From positions 1,894,001-1,958,000 of the forward strand of contig NZ_CP029185.2 in NCBI RefSeq assembly GCF_003096015.2: a DNA stretch of 64,000 bases, in the 5' to 3' direction. This stretch comes from Limnobaculum parvum (lineage in GTDB: Bacteria > Pseudomonadota > Gammaproteobacteria > Enterobacterales > Enterobacteriaceae). Of this stretch, positions 25,199-35,800 are shown one piece after another. Below the pieces are notes generated by a model that was not told the origin of the DNA, did not search any database, and was given only the letters and a program-made list of their open reading frames with translations. Position 1 is the first letter of the stretch; each line of letters starts with the position of its first letter. A program made the position numbers and the translations under genes.

Positions 25199-28100
25199 TG
25201 CGTATTCTTAGCCTGCGGCTTAAAAACATTAACTCGCTGAAAGACGAGTGGAAAATCGATTTCACTCAAGAACCCTTTTGCGATAATGGTCTGTTTGCCA
25301 TTACTGGCGCGACCGGTGCCGGTAAAACCACCCTGTTGGATGCTATTTGCCTAGCGCTTTACCATAAAACACCGCGCCTAATCGTGACGCCAACCCAGAA
25401 TGAACTGATGACTCACCACACCGCTGAATCGCTGGCTGAAGTTGAGTTTGAAGTTCAGGGGGTTGGCTATCGCGCTTTCTGGAGCCAGCGCCGGGCGAAA
25501 GACGCGCCGGATGGCAACCTGCAATCCCCTAAAGTTGAGCTGGCCTATATTCACGATGGCAAAATTATTACCGATAAAATACGCGATAAGCTCGAACTTA
25601 CGGCCCAGATCACCGGTTTAGACTTTAGCCGTTTCACCAAATCCATGATGCTATCGCAGGGCGAGTTCGCCGCATTCCTTAATGCAGACCCCAATGAGCG
25701 TGCAGAACTACTGGAAGAGCTTACCGGTACTGAGATTTATGGTCATATTTCTGAACAAGTTTTCCTGTCCCATAAAGAGGCGAAAAACCAGCTGGATACC
25801 CTGCATACCCTATTGGGTAGCGTACAATTGCTGTCCGAAGAACAAACTCAAGTGCTAAACCAACAGTCACAGCAACTGCAATTGCAGGAAAAATTGCAGA
25901 CTCAGCAAACTGAGCGCCTGCTGGCGGATAAGCAATGGTTGGAAAAACGAGAAGAATACCAGCGCCAAGAATCACAGTGCCAGCACCAGTTCAATCTGGC
26001 CCAACAGAATTGGCAACAGCAACAACCTCAACTGGAAAAATTACAGCGTAGCGAACCGGCAGAGAAGCTGCGTCCTCTACATAGCAACCTGATACGTTTG
26101 CATCAGGAGCGTCAAGATAACCAGCAGGAAATAACCCGCATCACTCAGGCCGAAATCGAACTCAAGCAGCAGCTATCCGTTGCCTTGAGAACGCGTGAAC
26201 AGGCGGAACAACAGCACGAATCACAGCTGAAACAGCATGAGTTAACCCGCACCCTGATTAACGCTCAAGTCATACCGCTGGATTTACAGATTGGAAATAG
26301 AACCAGCCAATTAACTCAGTTGGAATCAACGCGAACCCATCTCATCCTGCAACGGCAACAACAGCAAACCGAGCATGGAGCCAACCTCCAACAACAACGC
26401 CAACTACTCAGCCGTCAGCAGGCCCTGAATGACTATTTTCAACATCATCCACACCATCAATACTGGGGAGAGAACCTTCTCCTGTGGCAACAGCAATTAA
26501 GCCAGCTAACCCGCATTAATAACGATTTACAGAACGCACAACAATTAGCAGATCTTAAGCAAAAAGAGATTGATGAACTCAATCAACAGTTAAATGAAGT
26601 GACATTGTCACAAGAGCGTCATCTTAAGCAACTACAACAATTACAGCAAAGCTTTGACAAGAATGATGGGGCCTTCCAGCAACTGCGAACTCAGCACGAT
26701 CTGAATGGGTTAAAACAACAGCAGCATAACCTTGCCCAAACCAGAGATCGGCAGCAGTCGCTCACCCTGCTGTTTCATCGCTATCAGCAGGTCACTAAAC
26801 AGTATCAGGTACGGTCAACTCAACTAAATGAACTCTCGGTGGTCATTAAACAGCTCGATGAGGAGCGATTAACCAAACGTCAGCAGTATAGTGATAAAAA
26901 AATACATCTGGCTGACTTAGAAAAACGGGCTGAACAAGAGCTGATCATTCTCCGATTTGAACAGGAACGCGCCCTGTTACACCCCGGTTCTCCCTGCCCG
27001 TTGTGTGGTTCGACTCAGCATCCATTAGTGGGTGAGAATACCTCATTGAATACATCGGATACCCAACAGCGCCTGACCCAATTAAAAATCGAATTCCAGC
27101 AGTTACACGATGCCGGTATTGAGTTAAAAAGTAAGGTTGCACTACACGGCGAGCAACAAAACCAGCTCACTAAAGAGATGAATAACCTGAGCCTTGAGCA
27201 AGACGATATCAATCAGCAGTGGCAGCAACACGGTAAAGGGCTGGATGTCACGCTCTCCCTTACTGAGAAAAAACAGTTCGATGATTATCTGGAAAGCGTG
27301 CGCCAACAAGAGCAACAGTTACAACAACAGATAAACCTACTTGAGCAAGCCGAGCAGCAATGGCTACAAGAAAAAGATCTACTCAATAAACAGCAGAATG
27401 CGACTCAGGAAGCCCAACAACGGGTGACACTACTGGCACAAAACCTGTTAAACAAAACTCAGCAACAGCAACAGTCTGAGCAGGGCCGATTGTCACTACA
27501 GCAAGATTATCAAATGCAGTCAGAGCAGTTGCAAACTGCCTTGGCCCACTATGAACTGATGCTACCACCACCAGAGCAGTATGACAGTTGGTATAGCACA
27601 CGTAAAAGTGAATGGCAGCAGTGGCAAAACCACCTCAACGACCAAAAAGTATTGGAACAGCAATTAATCACCCTGAATACCCCGATAGCCGCTCTAGCGG
27701 CTCGAATAGAGAGTCTGAATTCACAGGCGGCAGAAAATCAAACTCAACTTACCGCTTGCCAACAGGAGTTAGAGCAGCTCAAGCAGCAGCGTCATCAACT
27801 ATTCGGCGATCGGCAAACGGATGCGACAATGTTGCAACTTCAGCAACAGCAGCACACTTTAGAACTGGCGGTAACCGACAGCAGAAACACTTGGCAACAG
27901 CTTAACGATCGACTAACGGCCCTCAATGGTCAGCTTTCCACCCTGCTATCTCAACAGCAGCAGCTAGAGCAAAAAACCGACAGTGCGGAACACCAATTTA
28001 CCGCCGCGTTACAGCAAAGTGCTTTCCACCATCAAGCTGAGTTTCTTGACGCCCTGTTATCTCCGGAATTGCACCTCCAGCTCAGTGAACTTAAAGAGAT

Positions 28101-28878
28101 GCTCTCCAACGCGCTGCATCAGGCACAAGCTCTGTTTAATGAAGCCAATAAACAACGACAACGGCATGTGGCCCAGCGGCCAGAATCGCTAACCGAAGAG
28201 AGTAATATTCCGCACCTCAGCTTACAGCTCGCTCAATTAACTGAAGAGAGTAAAGCTAACGGTATTCGTCAGGGCGAAATTCGCCAACAGTTAGAAAACG
28301 ACCGACAAAACCGCACCAATCAGCAGTCAGTGGTGGAGCGTATTGCACTGCATCAACAGCAGGTTGATGATTGGGCCTATCTCAATAATCTGATCGGCTC
28401 CAGCGATGGTGCAAAGTTCCGTAAATTTGCTCAGGGCCTCACGCTGGATCATTTAGTCTACTTGGCCAATCAACAGCTAAATCGGCTACATGGCCGTTAT
28501 CTGCTACAGCGTAAAGAGAGCGGTGCTCTTGAACTACAGGTTGTCGATACCTGGCAGGCAGATAACCTGCGGGATACCCGAACACTATCCGGTGGGGAAA
28601 GTTTTCTGGTCAGCTTGGCATTGGCGCTGGCGTTATCCGATTTGGTCAGCCATAAAACCAGCATTGACTCTTTGTTTCTTGATGAGGGTTTCGGCACTTT
28701 AGACGCCGAAACGCTGGATATCGCCCTCGACGCACTCGATAACCTAAACGCCAGTGGAAAAATCATTGGGGTTATCAGCCATATCGATGCCATGAAAGAA
28801 CGAATCCCGGTGCAAATTCGAGTCCGTAAAGTGAATGGATTGGGTATCAGTAAATTGGATGATCGGTTCAAGAAATAG
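25198..28878 (+). CDS. sbcC: Exonuclease subunit SbcC
   Basis: Rad50/SMC-type ATPase partner of SbcD. The Walker A GATGAGKTT is at about 38-46, and a zinc hook CPLC lies at about 600-603 in the centre of two long coiled coils. The C-terminal half ends with the signature LSGGESFLVSLALALALSD, Walker B SLFLDEGFGTLD and the D-loop. At 1226 residues it is longer than the roughly 1050 of E. coli, and the extra length is in glutamine-rich coiled coil (many QQ and QQQ runs coded by CAG and CAA). The motif order and hook spacing remain regular. Confidence 0.97.
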   Translation: MRILSLRLKNINSLKDEWKIDFTQEPFCDNGLFAITGATGAGKTTLLDAICLALYHKTPRLIVTPTQNELMTHHTAESLAEVEFEVQGVGYRAFWSQRRAKDAPDGNLQSPKVELAYIHDGKIITDKIRDKLELTAQITGLDFSRFTKSMMLSQGEFAAFLNADPNERAELLEELTGTEIYGHISEQVFLSHKEAKNQLDTLHTLLGSVQLLSEEQTQVLNQQSQQLQLQEKLQTQQTERLLADKQWLEKREEYQRQESQCQHQFNLAQQNWQQQQPQLEKLQRSEPAEKLRPLHSNLIRLHQERQDNQQEITRITQAEIELKQQLSVALRTREQAEQQHESQLKQHELTRTLINAQVIPLDLQIGNRTSQLTQLESTRTHLILQRQQQQTEHGANLQQQRQLLSRQQALNDYFQHHPHHQYWGENLLLWQQQLSQLTRINNDLQNAQQLADLKQKEIDELNQQLNEVTLSQERHLKQLQQLQQSFDKNDGAFQQLRTQHDLNGLKQQQHNLAQTRDRQQSLTLLFHRYQQVTKQYQVRSTQLNELSVVIKQLDEERLTKRQQYSDKKIHLADLEKRAEQELIILRFEQERALLHPGSPCPLCGSTQHPLVGENTSLNTSDTQQRLTQLKIEFQQLHDAGIELKSKVALHGEQQNQLTKEMNNLSLEQDDINQQWQQHGKGLDVTLSLTEKKQFDDYLESVRQQEQQLQQQINLLEQAEQQWLQEKDLLNKQQNATQEAQQRVTLLAQNLLNKTQQQQQSEQGRLSLQQDYQMQSEQLQTALAHYELMLPPPEQYDSWYSTRKSEWQQWQNHLNDQKVLEQQLITLNTPIAALAARIESLNSQAAENQTQLTACQQELEQLKQQRHQLFGDRQTDATMLQLQQQQHTLELAVTDSRNTWQQLNDRLTALNGQLSTLLSQQQQLEQKTDSAEHQFTAALQQSAFHHQAEFLDALLSPELHLQLSELKEMLSNALHQAQALFNEANKQRQRHVAQRPESLTEESNIPHLSLQLAQLTEESKANGIRQGEIRQQLENDRQNRTNQQSVVERIALHQQQVDDWAYLNNLIGSSDGAKFRKFAQGLTLDHLVYLANQQLNRLHGRYLLQRKESGALELQVVDTWQADNLRDTRTLSGGESFLVSLALALALSDLVSHKTSIDSLFLDEGFGTLDAETLDIALDALDNLNASGKIIGVISHIDAMKERIPVQIRVRKVNGLGISKLDDRFKK

Positions 28879-28994
28879 CATTATCCAATTATTTCATAAG
28901 TTTCGTTAGCCAAAATCACAGCAAGACACTTTGCGATTGGTTATGATGACGGCTATGTTTATACAGAGCTTTGCTCTTTTTAATGGAAATAACT

Positions 28995-29906
28995 ATGTTG
29001 TGGTTTAAGAATTTAATGATTTATCGCCTCAGTCGCGAAACCCATCTATCTGCCGATGAGATGGAAAAGCAGCTGAAGCCATTAACATTTACCCCTTGTG
29101 GCAGTCAGGATATGGCAAAAACAGGCTGGGTTTCTCCTCTAGGGCCAAGCAGTGATGCCTTAGTTCATGCGTCAGATAATCAGATTCTGATTGTTGCCCG
29201 CAAGGAAGAGAAAATTCTACCCTCTCCAGTGATTAAGCAGGCCTTACAGGCAAAAATTGAACAGTTGGAAGCCGAACAACATAGAAAACTAAAAAAGACT
29301 GAAAAAGATGCGTTAAAAGACGAGGTGCTGCACAGTCTGTTACCCCGTGCGTTTAGCCGCTTTAATCAAACCAGTCTGTGGATTGATACGGTCAACGGTT
29401 TAGTTATTGTTGACGCCGCCAGTGCTAAACGCGCTGAAGACACGCTGGCTCTGCTGCGTAAAAGTTTAGGTTCATTGCCGGTAGTACCTTTAACGCTGGA
29501 AAGCCCAATTGAACTTACACTCACCGAGTGGGTTCGTTCTGGTAATGCCCCCGCAGGATTTGTACTGCAAGATGAAGCTGAACTGAAAGCTATTCTTGAG
29601 GGGGGCGGCGTCATTCGTTGCAAGGCTCAGGAACTGGTCAGCGATGAAATTGCGGTACATATTGAGGCAGGCAAACTGGTCACCAAGCTGGCGCTAGAAT
29701 GGCGTGAACGCATCCAATTTGTGATTGCCGATGACGGCAGTCTAAAACGAATCAAATTTACTGAAACCATTCGCGATCAAAATCAAGATATTGATAAAGA
29801 AGATTATGCTGCGCGTTTTGACGCAGATTTCACCCTGATGACCGGCGAAGTTGCCCAGCTAATTCAAGAGTTAATTGAAGCGTTGGGCGGTGAGCATAGC
29901 GAATAA
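28995..29906 (+). CDS. rdgC: Recombination-associated protein RdgC
   Basis: Ring-forming nucleoid DNA-binding protein that limits RecA loading. The 303 residues beginning MLWFKNLMIYRLSRE match the E. coli length and start. The frame is open upstream to 28971, but the ATG at 28995 follows GGAA and gives the conserved N-terminus. FTPCGSQDMAKTGWV and LPRAFSRFNQT are family blocks. It follows sbcC by 116 nt and may have its own promoter. Confidence 0.97.
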   Translation: MLWFKNLMIYRLSRETHLSADEMEKQLKPLTFTPCGSQDMAKTGWVSPLGPSSDALVHASDNQILIVARKEEKILPSPVIKQALQAKIEQLEAEQHRKLKKTEKDALKDEVLHSLLPRAFSRFNQTSLWIDTVNGLVIVDAASAKRAEDTLALLRKSLGSLPVVPLTLESPIELTLTEWVRSGNAPAGFVLQDEAELKAILEGGGVIRCKAQELVSDEIAVHIEAGKLVTKLALEWRERIQFVIADDGSLKRIKFTETIRDQNQDIDKEDYAARFDADFTLMTGEVAQLIQELIEALGGEHSE

Positions 29907-29934
29907 TGCGGTAAAAAAAACAAAAGATAATACG

Positions 29935-29960
29935 AATAGAGATGGATTATCATCTCTATT
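29935..29960 (+). terminator. Possible rdgC terminator hairpin
   Basis: AATAGAGATG (29935-29944) pairs with CATCTCTATT (29951-29960) around a 6-nt loop, 29 nt after rdgC. Only a short T-rich stretch follows, so strength is uncertain. Confidence 0.5.
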
Positions 29961-30111
29961 TATATGATAAATAAAAATTTACTGCTCTGAGTGCAAAAAA
30001 ACCACACTTTAGGTAACACTATTATTTCCCTACAATCTGGTTAGTTAATGTGTAAAATACACAAAATTACAGATAAAACACCATTGAAAAATAAGTACCC
30101 GGAGGGAACGT

Positions 30112-30912
30112 TTGCATAACTATATTATTAATGACCGAGTGATGTTTAATACTTTTACGGGTGGGTTAAGCCGACTTGACGAGCCCCAGAAATTGAGCGC
30201 CCTCAGTAGTAATGCTAAACGATTATTTTTGCGTCTGATTGATGGTGGTTACCAGATTGTTCCTTTTGAACAACTGACTAATGAAATTCAAGAAATTGAA
30301 AATGTGACTAACACCGCCGAGTCAATCGTATCGGAACTCAGTGGTATTACTCAGGCTTTTCATCAATTAGGTGAGTTTGAACCCATCCTAACCACTTACT
30401 CGTATGGCGTGCAGCTATCTACTGATGTAGAGCTAAAAGTTATCGCCAGCGACCGAACCTTCAATGATGACAGTAAAGAAAAACCTTATATCGCCAAAAA
30501 ATCATTGATCGCTTCTACCACGATCGGCGATAAAAATATCGCTTCTCCGGCACCTCAGCCAAAAAGTCGTTTTAATTGGTACTACAGCCGAATTGCGCTG
30601 GTTGCTGCCCTGTTTATTTTCCTGTTCTATTTTGCTTTTGGTTTATTCACCAGTAAACCGAGTTATTTTGCTGACTACCATCATCAGGAAACCTATCAGC
30701 AGTGTGATATTTTCATTCACAACCAAAAACCGACCGATTTAGCGAATTTGAAAAATCGATTAGATGAGTTCTCTGTCGCCTGCGATAAACCTAAACGTGT
30801 CTATTTCAGTCTCCCCGCCGATGACCGCCGGGAATCAATTCAGGCTTGCGATAGGGATCCCGATAGCGCTAATGCCTCTTGCTCCAATTTCTATGTGGTA
30901 AAAGTGAAATGA
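30112..30912 (+). CDS. ToxR/CadC-like membrane-anchored transcriptional regulator
   Basis: A 266-residue protein with an N-terminal winged-helix DNA-binding domain (about 1-110; SSNAKRLFLRLIDGG and FEQLTNEI fit the helices), a linker, one transmembrane helix at about 161-180 (IALVAALFIFLFYFAFGLF) and a periplasmic domain of about 85 residues with four cysteines. The architecture is that of one-component regulators such as CadC, ToxR, MarT and YqeI. The start is TTG, supported by GGAGGG at 6-nt spacing. Its stop overlaps the next gene (ATGA), the usual pairing with a small membrane partner. Target genes are unknown; mdtA lies downstream but has its own BaeR control. Confidence 0.8.
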   Translation: MHNYIINDRVMFNTFTGGLSRLDEPQKLSALSSNAKRLFLRLIDGGYQIVPFEQLTNEIQEIENVTNTAESIVSELSGITQAFHQLGEFEPILTTYSYGVQLSTDVELKVIASDRTFNDDSKEKPYIAKKSLIASTTIGDKNIASPAPQPKSRFNWYYSRIALVAALFIFLFYFAFGLFTSKPSYFADYHHQETYQQCDIFIHNQKPTDLANLKNRLDEFSVACDKPKRVYFSLPADDRRESIQACDRDPDSANASCSNFYVVKVK

Positions 30913-31394
30913 ACAATATCAAACTTTCTGTCATCGCCACTCTGATCGTGACGACCCTATTGGCGGTCGGCCTGTATCTATTTTATGTCAGTAACAACAA
31001 TAAGTTCACCTGTTCAGCAAACACCACCTACTTATTTGAAAAAGCCAATAAAGAAAAAGAAGCGCTACTCACATCCGAAATGAGATTTCATTTTGATGCT
31101 AATGGCAAAGGTTACAACGTCATTATGGGTAATTTAAGTGTCGATGGCAGCAATTACACCATCAATCGCAAAGTACAGTTTGATTACACGCATAACAAGA
31201 CCAACAATTATATTCTGAGTACCACTCACGTTTCTTTAGAAGCGAGTGACAATTTACCTAAAACACTGGGGGAGCGTTATCTCTACCGTTTTAGCACTGA
31301 GCAAAATGAATCAACTCATTTGGTCATTATCCATATGAATAGTGGAAAGCGTCTGTTCTCCAGCGGAACCTTGCCCTACTTCTTATGTGAATAA
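30909..31394 (+). CDS. FidL/YqeJ-like single-span membrane protein
   Basis: A 161-residue protein with an N-terminal membrane anchor (about 7-27; VIATLIVTTLLAVGLYLFYV) and a periplasmic beta-rich remainder. Two cysteines, one in KFTCSANTTY and one in the last four residues (FLCE), could form a disulfide. It begins in the ATGA overlap with the ToxR-like gene. Position, size and topology match FidL (beside MarT) and YqeJ (beside YqeI). By analogy with ToxS/TcpH it may stabilise or modulate the regulator; this role is inferred. Confidence 0.7.
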   Translation: MNNIKLSVIATLIVTTLLAVGLYLFYVSNNNKFTCSANTTYLFEKANKEKEALLTSEMRFHFDANGKGYNVIMGNLSVDGSNYTINRKVQFDYTHNKTNNYILSTTHVSLEASDNLPKTLGERYLYRFSTEQNESTHLVIIHMNSGKRLFSSGTLPYFLCE

Positions 31395-31485
31395 CGCTTT
31401 ACATGACTAAATAGCTGGATTCTGACTCTCGTTTTTTATTACATAAAACAGACATCCAGCTTACGCTTCATTACCGAACTTCCAC

Positions 31486-31523
31486 ATTTCCTTCATCATT
31501 CTTTTCTCTGAACAGGTTATACT
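31486..31523 (+). promoter_or_regulatory. Candidate BaeR box and mdtA promoter
   Basis: ATTTCCTTCATCATT (31486-31500) resembles the core of the published BaeR motif (TTTTTCTCCATDATTGGC), with CATCATT exact and the rest partial. A -10 TATACT lies at 31518-31523, so the box would overlap the -35 as for OmpR-family activators. The spacer also holds an inverted repeat AGCTGGAT/ATCCAGCT (31413-31461) after the FidL-like gene. Confidence 0.4.
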
Positions 31524-31597
31524 AATAAAATCACAGTATTTTCAACTAATTCAGGGTAATAGCTCCACCATTGAGCTGTTTAAGTGAGCTTCTAACT

Positions 31598-32821
31598 ATG
31601 ACACTGCAATTCAAGCGTTTATTACGCCCACTGCCGCTCATCACTATCGCGATTGTTGCTACCGGAGTCTGGCTATTTTGGCATAGCAGTAATACGGTTC
31701 GGGTGCCCGGAGTAACGAAGTCATCCCAACCCACCGGCGGTGGACGGCACAATATGCCGCTACCGCCGGTGCAGATTGCCACTGCAAGTGTGCAGAATAT
31801 TCCTCGCTATCTGAGTGGACTAGGTACGGTGACCGCTGCCAATACGGTTACGGTGCGTAACCGGGTGGATGGTCAAATCATGGCAATACACTTCACCGAA
31901 GGCCAAGACGTCAATGCGGGAGATCTGCTGGTTGAAATCGATCCGCGCCCTTATCAAGTACAGTTAACTCAGGCGGAAGGCCAACGGCTAAATATCCAAG
32001 CCACCTTAAGCAATGCCAAGCGTGATTTAGCCCGTTATCAAAAGCTGATTAAAACCAATATGGTTTCACAACAACAGTTGGATACACAGCAAGCGCTGGT
32101 TAGGCAAAGTGAAGGTAGCCTAAAATCCGCGCAAGGCGCGGTTGACAGTGCTAATTTGCAATTAACGTACAGTAAAGTCACCGCGCCTATTTCGGGTCGA
32201 GTGGGTCTAAAGCTGGTTGATGTGGGTAACTATGTTTCCAGCGGTGACAGTACCGGATTGGTCGTCATTACCCAAACGCATCCTATTGATGTGCTGTTTG
32301 CATTGCCAGAGACCGATCTGCATGCCATTTTACCCGCCTATAATCAGGGTAAATCACTGCCGGTTGAAGCTTGGGATCGCGGAAACAAGCAGTTAATATC
32401 CACAGGAGCGTTGCTCAGTCTAGATAACCAGATTGATGCCACCACTGGCACCATCAAATTAAAAGCTCGCTTTACCAATCAGGACAATCTGCTGTTTCCA
32501 AATCAATTTGTTAACGCCAAGATAAAGGTCGATACGATAGATAACGCCATCGTTATTCCTGCGGCGGCCATTCAAACCGGCAATAATGAAAACTTTGTCT
32601 GGATGATTAATGACGAAAATAAAGTCAGTAAACAGCCCGTTACCGTTGGATTTCGCAGTGGAGAGAGTGTGGTCGTTACCCAAGGTGTTGAGGCAGGGAA
32701 ACGCGTCGTTACCGATGGCGTTGACCGTCTGAAACAGGACATGCAGGTTGAAGTAGTAACACCGCAATCCCTATCGGCCCCCAATGCTAAAAGCCCTCGC
32801 CAGCCACAGGATGCAAAATGA
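31598..32821 (+). CDS. mdtA: Multidrug efflux RND periplasmic adaptor MdtA
   Basis: Membrane-fusion subunit that links the MdtB/MdtC pump to an outer-membrane channel (TolC in E. coli). The 407 residues start at ATG 31598; the frame is open to a TTG at 31571, but the ATG gives the expected N-terminus. There is an N-terminal membrane anchor (about 10-26), then biotinyl-lipoyl (VRNRVDGQIMAIHFTEGQDV), hairpin and beta-barrel domains. The stop overlaps mdtB (ATGA). First gene of the six-gene mdtABCD-baeSR operon. Confidence 0.96.
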   Translation: MTLQFKRLLRPLPLITIAIVATGVWLFWHSSNTVRVPGVTKSSQPTGGGRHNMPLPPVQIATASVQNIPRYLSGLGTVTAANTVTVRNRVDGQIMAIHFTEGQDVNAGDLLVEIDPRPYQVQLTQAEGQRLNIQATLSNAKRDLARYQKLIKTNMVSQQQLDTQQALVRQSEGSLKSAQGAVDSANLQLTYSKVTAPISGRVGLKLVDVGNYVSSGDSTGLVVITQTHPIDVLFALPETDLHAILPAYNQGKSLPVEAWDRGNKQLISTGALLSLDNQIDATTGTIKLKARFTNQDNLLFPNQFVNAKIKVDTIDNAIVIPAAAIQTGNNENFVWMINDENKVSKQPVTVGFRSGESVVVTQGVEAGKRVVTDGVDRLKQDMQVEVVTPQSLSAPNAKSPRQPQDAK

Positions 32822-35800
32822 GTGAGCGCTCTGAACACGCGTCTAACAAAATAGTTTCAGGCGGAGGCCCATCCCGCCAATTTATTTTGCGCCCGGTGGC
32901 CACCACGCTACTCATGATCGCCCTGCTGTTGGCGGGAATACTGGGCTATAAATCTCTGCCGGTTTCGGCACTGCCGGAAGTAGACTACCCAACGATTCAA
33001 GTGGTCACGCTTTATCCCGGTGCCAGTCCCGACGTTACCACTTCTGCGATTACTGCTCCGCTAGAACAACAATTGGGGCAGATGTCCGGACTGAAGCAGA
33101 TGTCATCTCAAAGCTCCGGTGGTGCCTCAGTTATTACCCTACAGTTTCAACTCGATCTGGATTTGGACGTTGCAGAGCAGGAAGTTCAGGCCGCGATTAA
33201 TGCGGCAACCAACCTGCTGCCTAACGATCTACCCTATCCCCCCATTTACAACAAGGTCAATCCTGCCGATGCTCCCATTCTAACTTTGGCAGTCACTTCC
33301 GACGGCTTACCCATGAGCCAAGTGCGGGATATGATAGAAACCCGAGTAGCACAGAAGATTTCTCAGGTTTCCGGCGTTGGTTTGGTTAGCTTATCCGGGG
33401 GGGAACGCCCTGCGGTACGAGTTATCCTCAATCCTCAAGCAGTCGCCGCCTATGGTCTGGATAGTGAAACAGTACGTACTGCCATCACCGGTGCTAACGT
33501 CAATACGGCTAAAGGTAACCTCGATGGCCCGACTCGTTCCGCAACCCTGTCAGCCAATGACCAGATGAAGTCATTACAAGATTATCGCCAACTGATTGTG
33601 TTCTATAAAGACGGTGCGCCGGTTCGCCTACAAGATATTGCACGTATTGAGGAAGGTGCAGAAAATACCCAGTTGGCCGCTTGGGCCAATCAGAAACAAG
33701 CCATTATTTTAAATATTCAACGTCAGCCTGGTGCTAATGTTATTACCGCCGCCGATGAGGTTCGTACCGTCTTGCCCCAACTGATCGAGAGCCTGCCCGC
33801 GTCGGTAAAAGTACAAATACTCACCGATCGTACCGTCACCATTCGAACTTCAATTAACGATGTACAGTTTGAACTGTTGCTGGCAGTGATACTGGTGGTG
33901 ATGGTGATCTATCTTTTCTTGCGTAATGTTCCCGCAACCATCATTCCCAGTGTTGCGGTACCGCTGTCATTAATAGGTACCTTTGCCGCAATGTATTTTC
34001 TCGGCTTCTCCATCAATAACCTGACATTAATGGCAATGATTATCGCCGCAGGTTTTGTGGTGGATGACGCGATTGTGGTGATAGAAAACATCTCCCGTTA
34101 TATCGAACAGGGGGAAAAACCGTTAAACGCGGCGCTAAAAGGTGCGGGTGAAATTGGTTTCACCATTATCTCTCTGACCATCTCGCTGGTGGCGGTATTA
34201 ATCCCGCTCCTGTTTATGGGCGATGTGGTTGGTCGCTTATTCCATGAATTTGCACTTACCCTGACCATTGCGATTTTGATTTCTGGCGTGGTTTCGCTAA
34301 CCCTCACCCCAATGATGTGTGCCCGACTGTTAAGCCACGCGTCTCTGCGTAAACAAAATCGTTTCTCTCTGGCCTGTGAGCGTTTTTTTGAACAGATTAT
34401 CGCCGGTTATGGACGCTATTTGACCATCGCCTTAAAGCATCACTGGGCCACGCTGTCCGTCGCAGTGGGGACACTGGGCCTGACCGTCTTACTCTATCTG
34501 TTTATTCCCAAAGGCTTCTTTCCATTACAGGACAACGGTCTGATTCAGGGAACATTAGAAGCGCCGCAATCTATCTCATTCTCAGCAATGTCTGAACGCC
34601 AGCAGGCCGTGACCAAAATCCTGCTGCAAGACCCCGCGGTAGAGAGTGTCTCTTCATTTATTGGTGTTGATGGCAGTAATGCCACCCTAAACAATGGGCG
34701 ACTGCAAATTAATTTGAAGCCGTTAAACCAACGCGATGACCGCGCACCTAAAATTATTGAACGCTTACATCACAGTGTACAAGCCTTGCCGGGGATTACC
34801 CTCTATCTGCAACCGGTACAGGACTTAACCATTGAGGATCGGATAAGCCGCACTCAGTATCAGTTCACGTTGCAAACGATGTCATTAGACCAACTCACGC
34901 TGTGGGTGCCTAAATTACTCGATCGCCTGAAACAATTGCCGGAACTGGCCGATGTGAGCAGCGACTGGCAGGATCAGGGATTAGTGGCTTATGTTAATGT
35001 GAACCGTGATGAGGCCAGCCGTTTAGGTATTAATATGAGCAGCATTGATAATGCGCTGTATAACGCCTTCGGTCAGCGACTGATCTCCACTATTTACACT
35101 CAGGCTAATCAGTATCGGGTGGTATTGGAACAGCAGGTTGATAACCAACGGGTGCTTAACGCTTTTGATGATATCTACCTGAAAAATGGCAGCGGTCAGT
35201 CAATTCGCTTAACCAATATTGCCACCATTGAGCAGCGGGTTGGGCCACTGTCGGTTAACCGTATCGCTCAATTCCCTTCAGCCACCGTTTCGTTTAACTT
35301 ACCGGCTGGAGTATCGCTGGGTGAAGCCACTAAAGCCATTACTCAGGCCGAACAGGAACTGAATTTTCCGACCGATATCACCACCCAATTTCAGGGCGCA
35401 ACGCTAGCTTTTCAGGCCTCACTGAGCAGTACACTATGGCTAATTCTGGCGGCGATCGTCACAATGTATATTGTGCTCGGCGTATTGTATGAGAGCTTTA
35501 TTCATCCGGTAACTATTCTTTCCACCTTACCCAGTGCCGGTGTTGGTGCCTTACTGGCACTGATGCTCTCTGGTCAGGAGCTGGATATTATCGCCATTAT
35601 CGGCATCATCCTGCTTATTGGTATTGTGAAGAAGAATGCCATCATGATGATCGACTTTGCGCTGGCGGCGGAACGTGAGCAGGGAAAAAACCCTTATGAT
35701 GCAATTTATCAAGCCTGTTTGCTGCGTTTTCGCCCTATTCTGATGACCACAATGGCAGCTTTGTTGGGTGCTTTACCGCTAATGTTCAGCACCGGTATTG

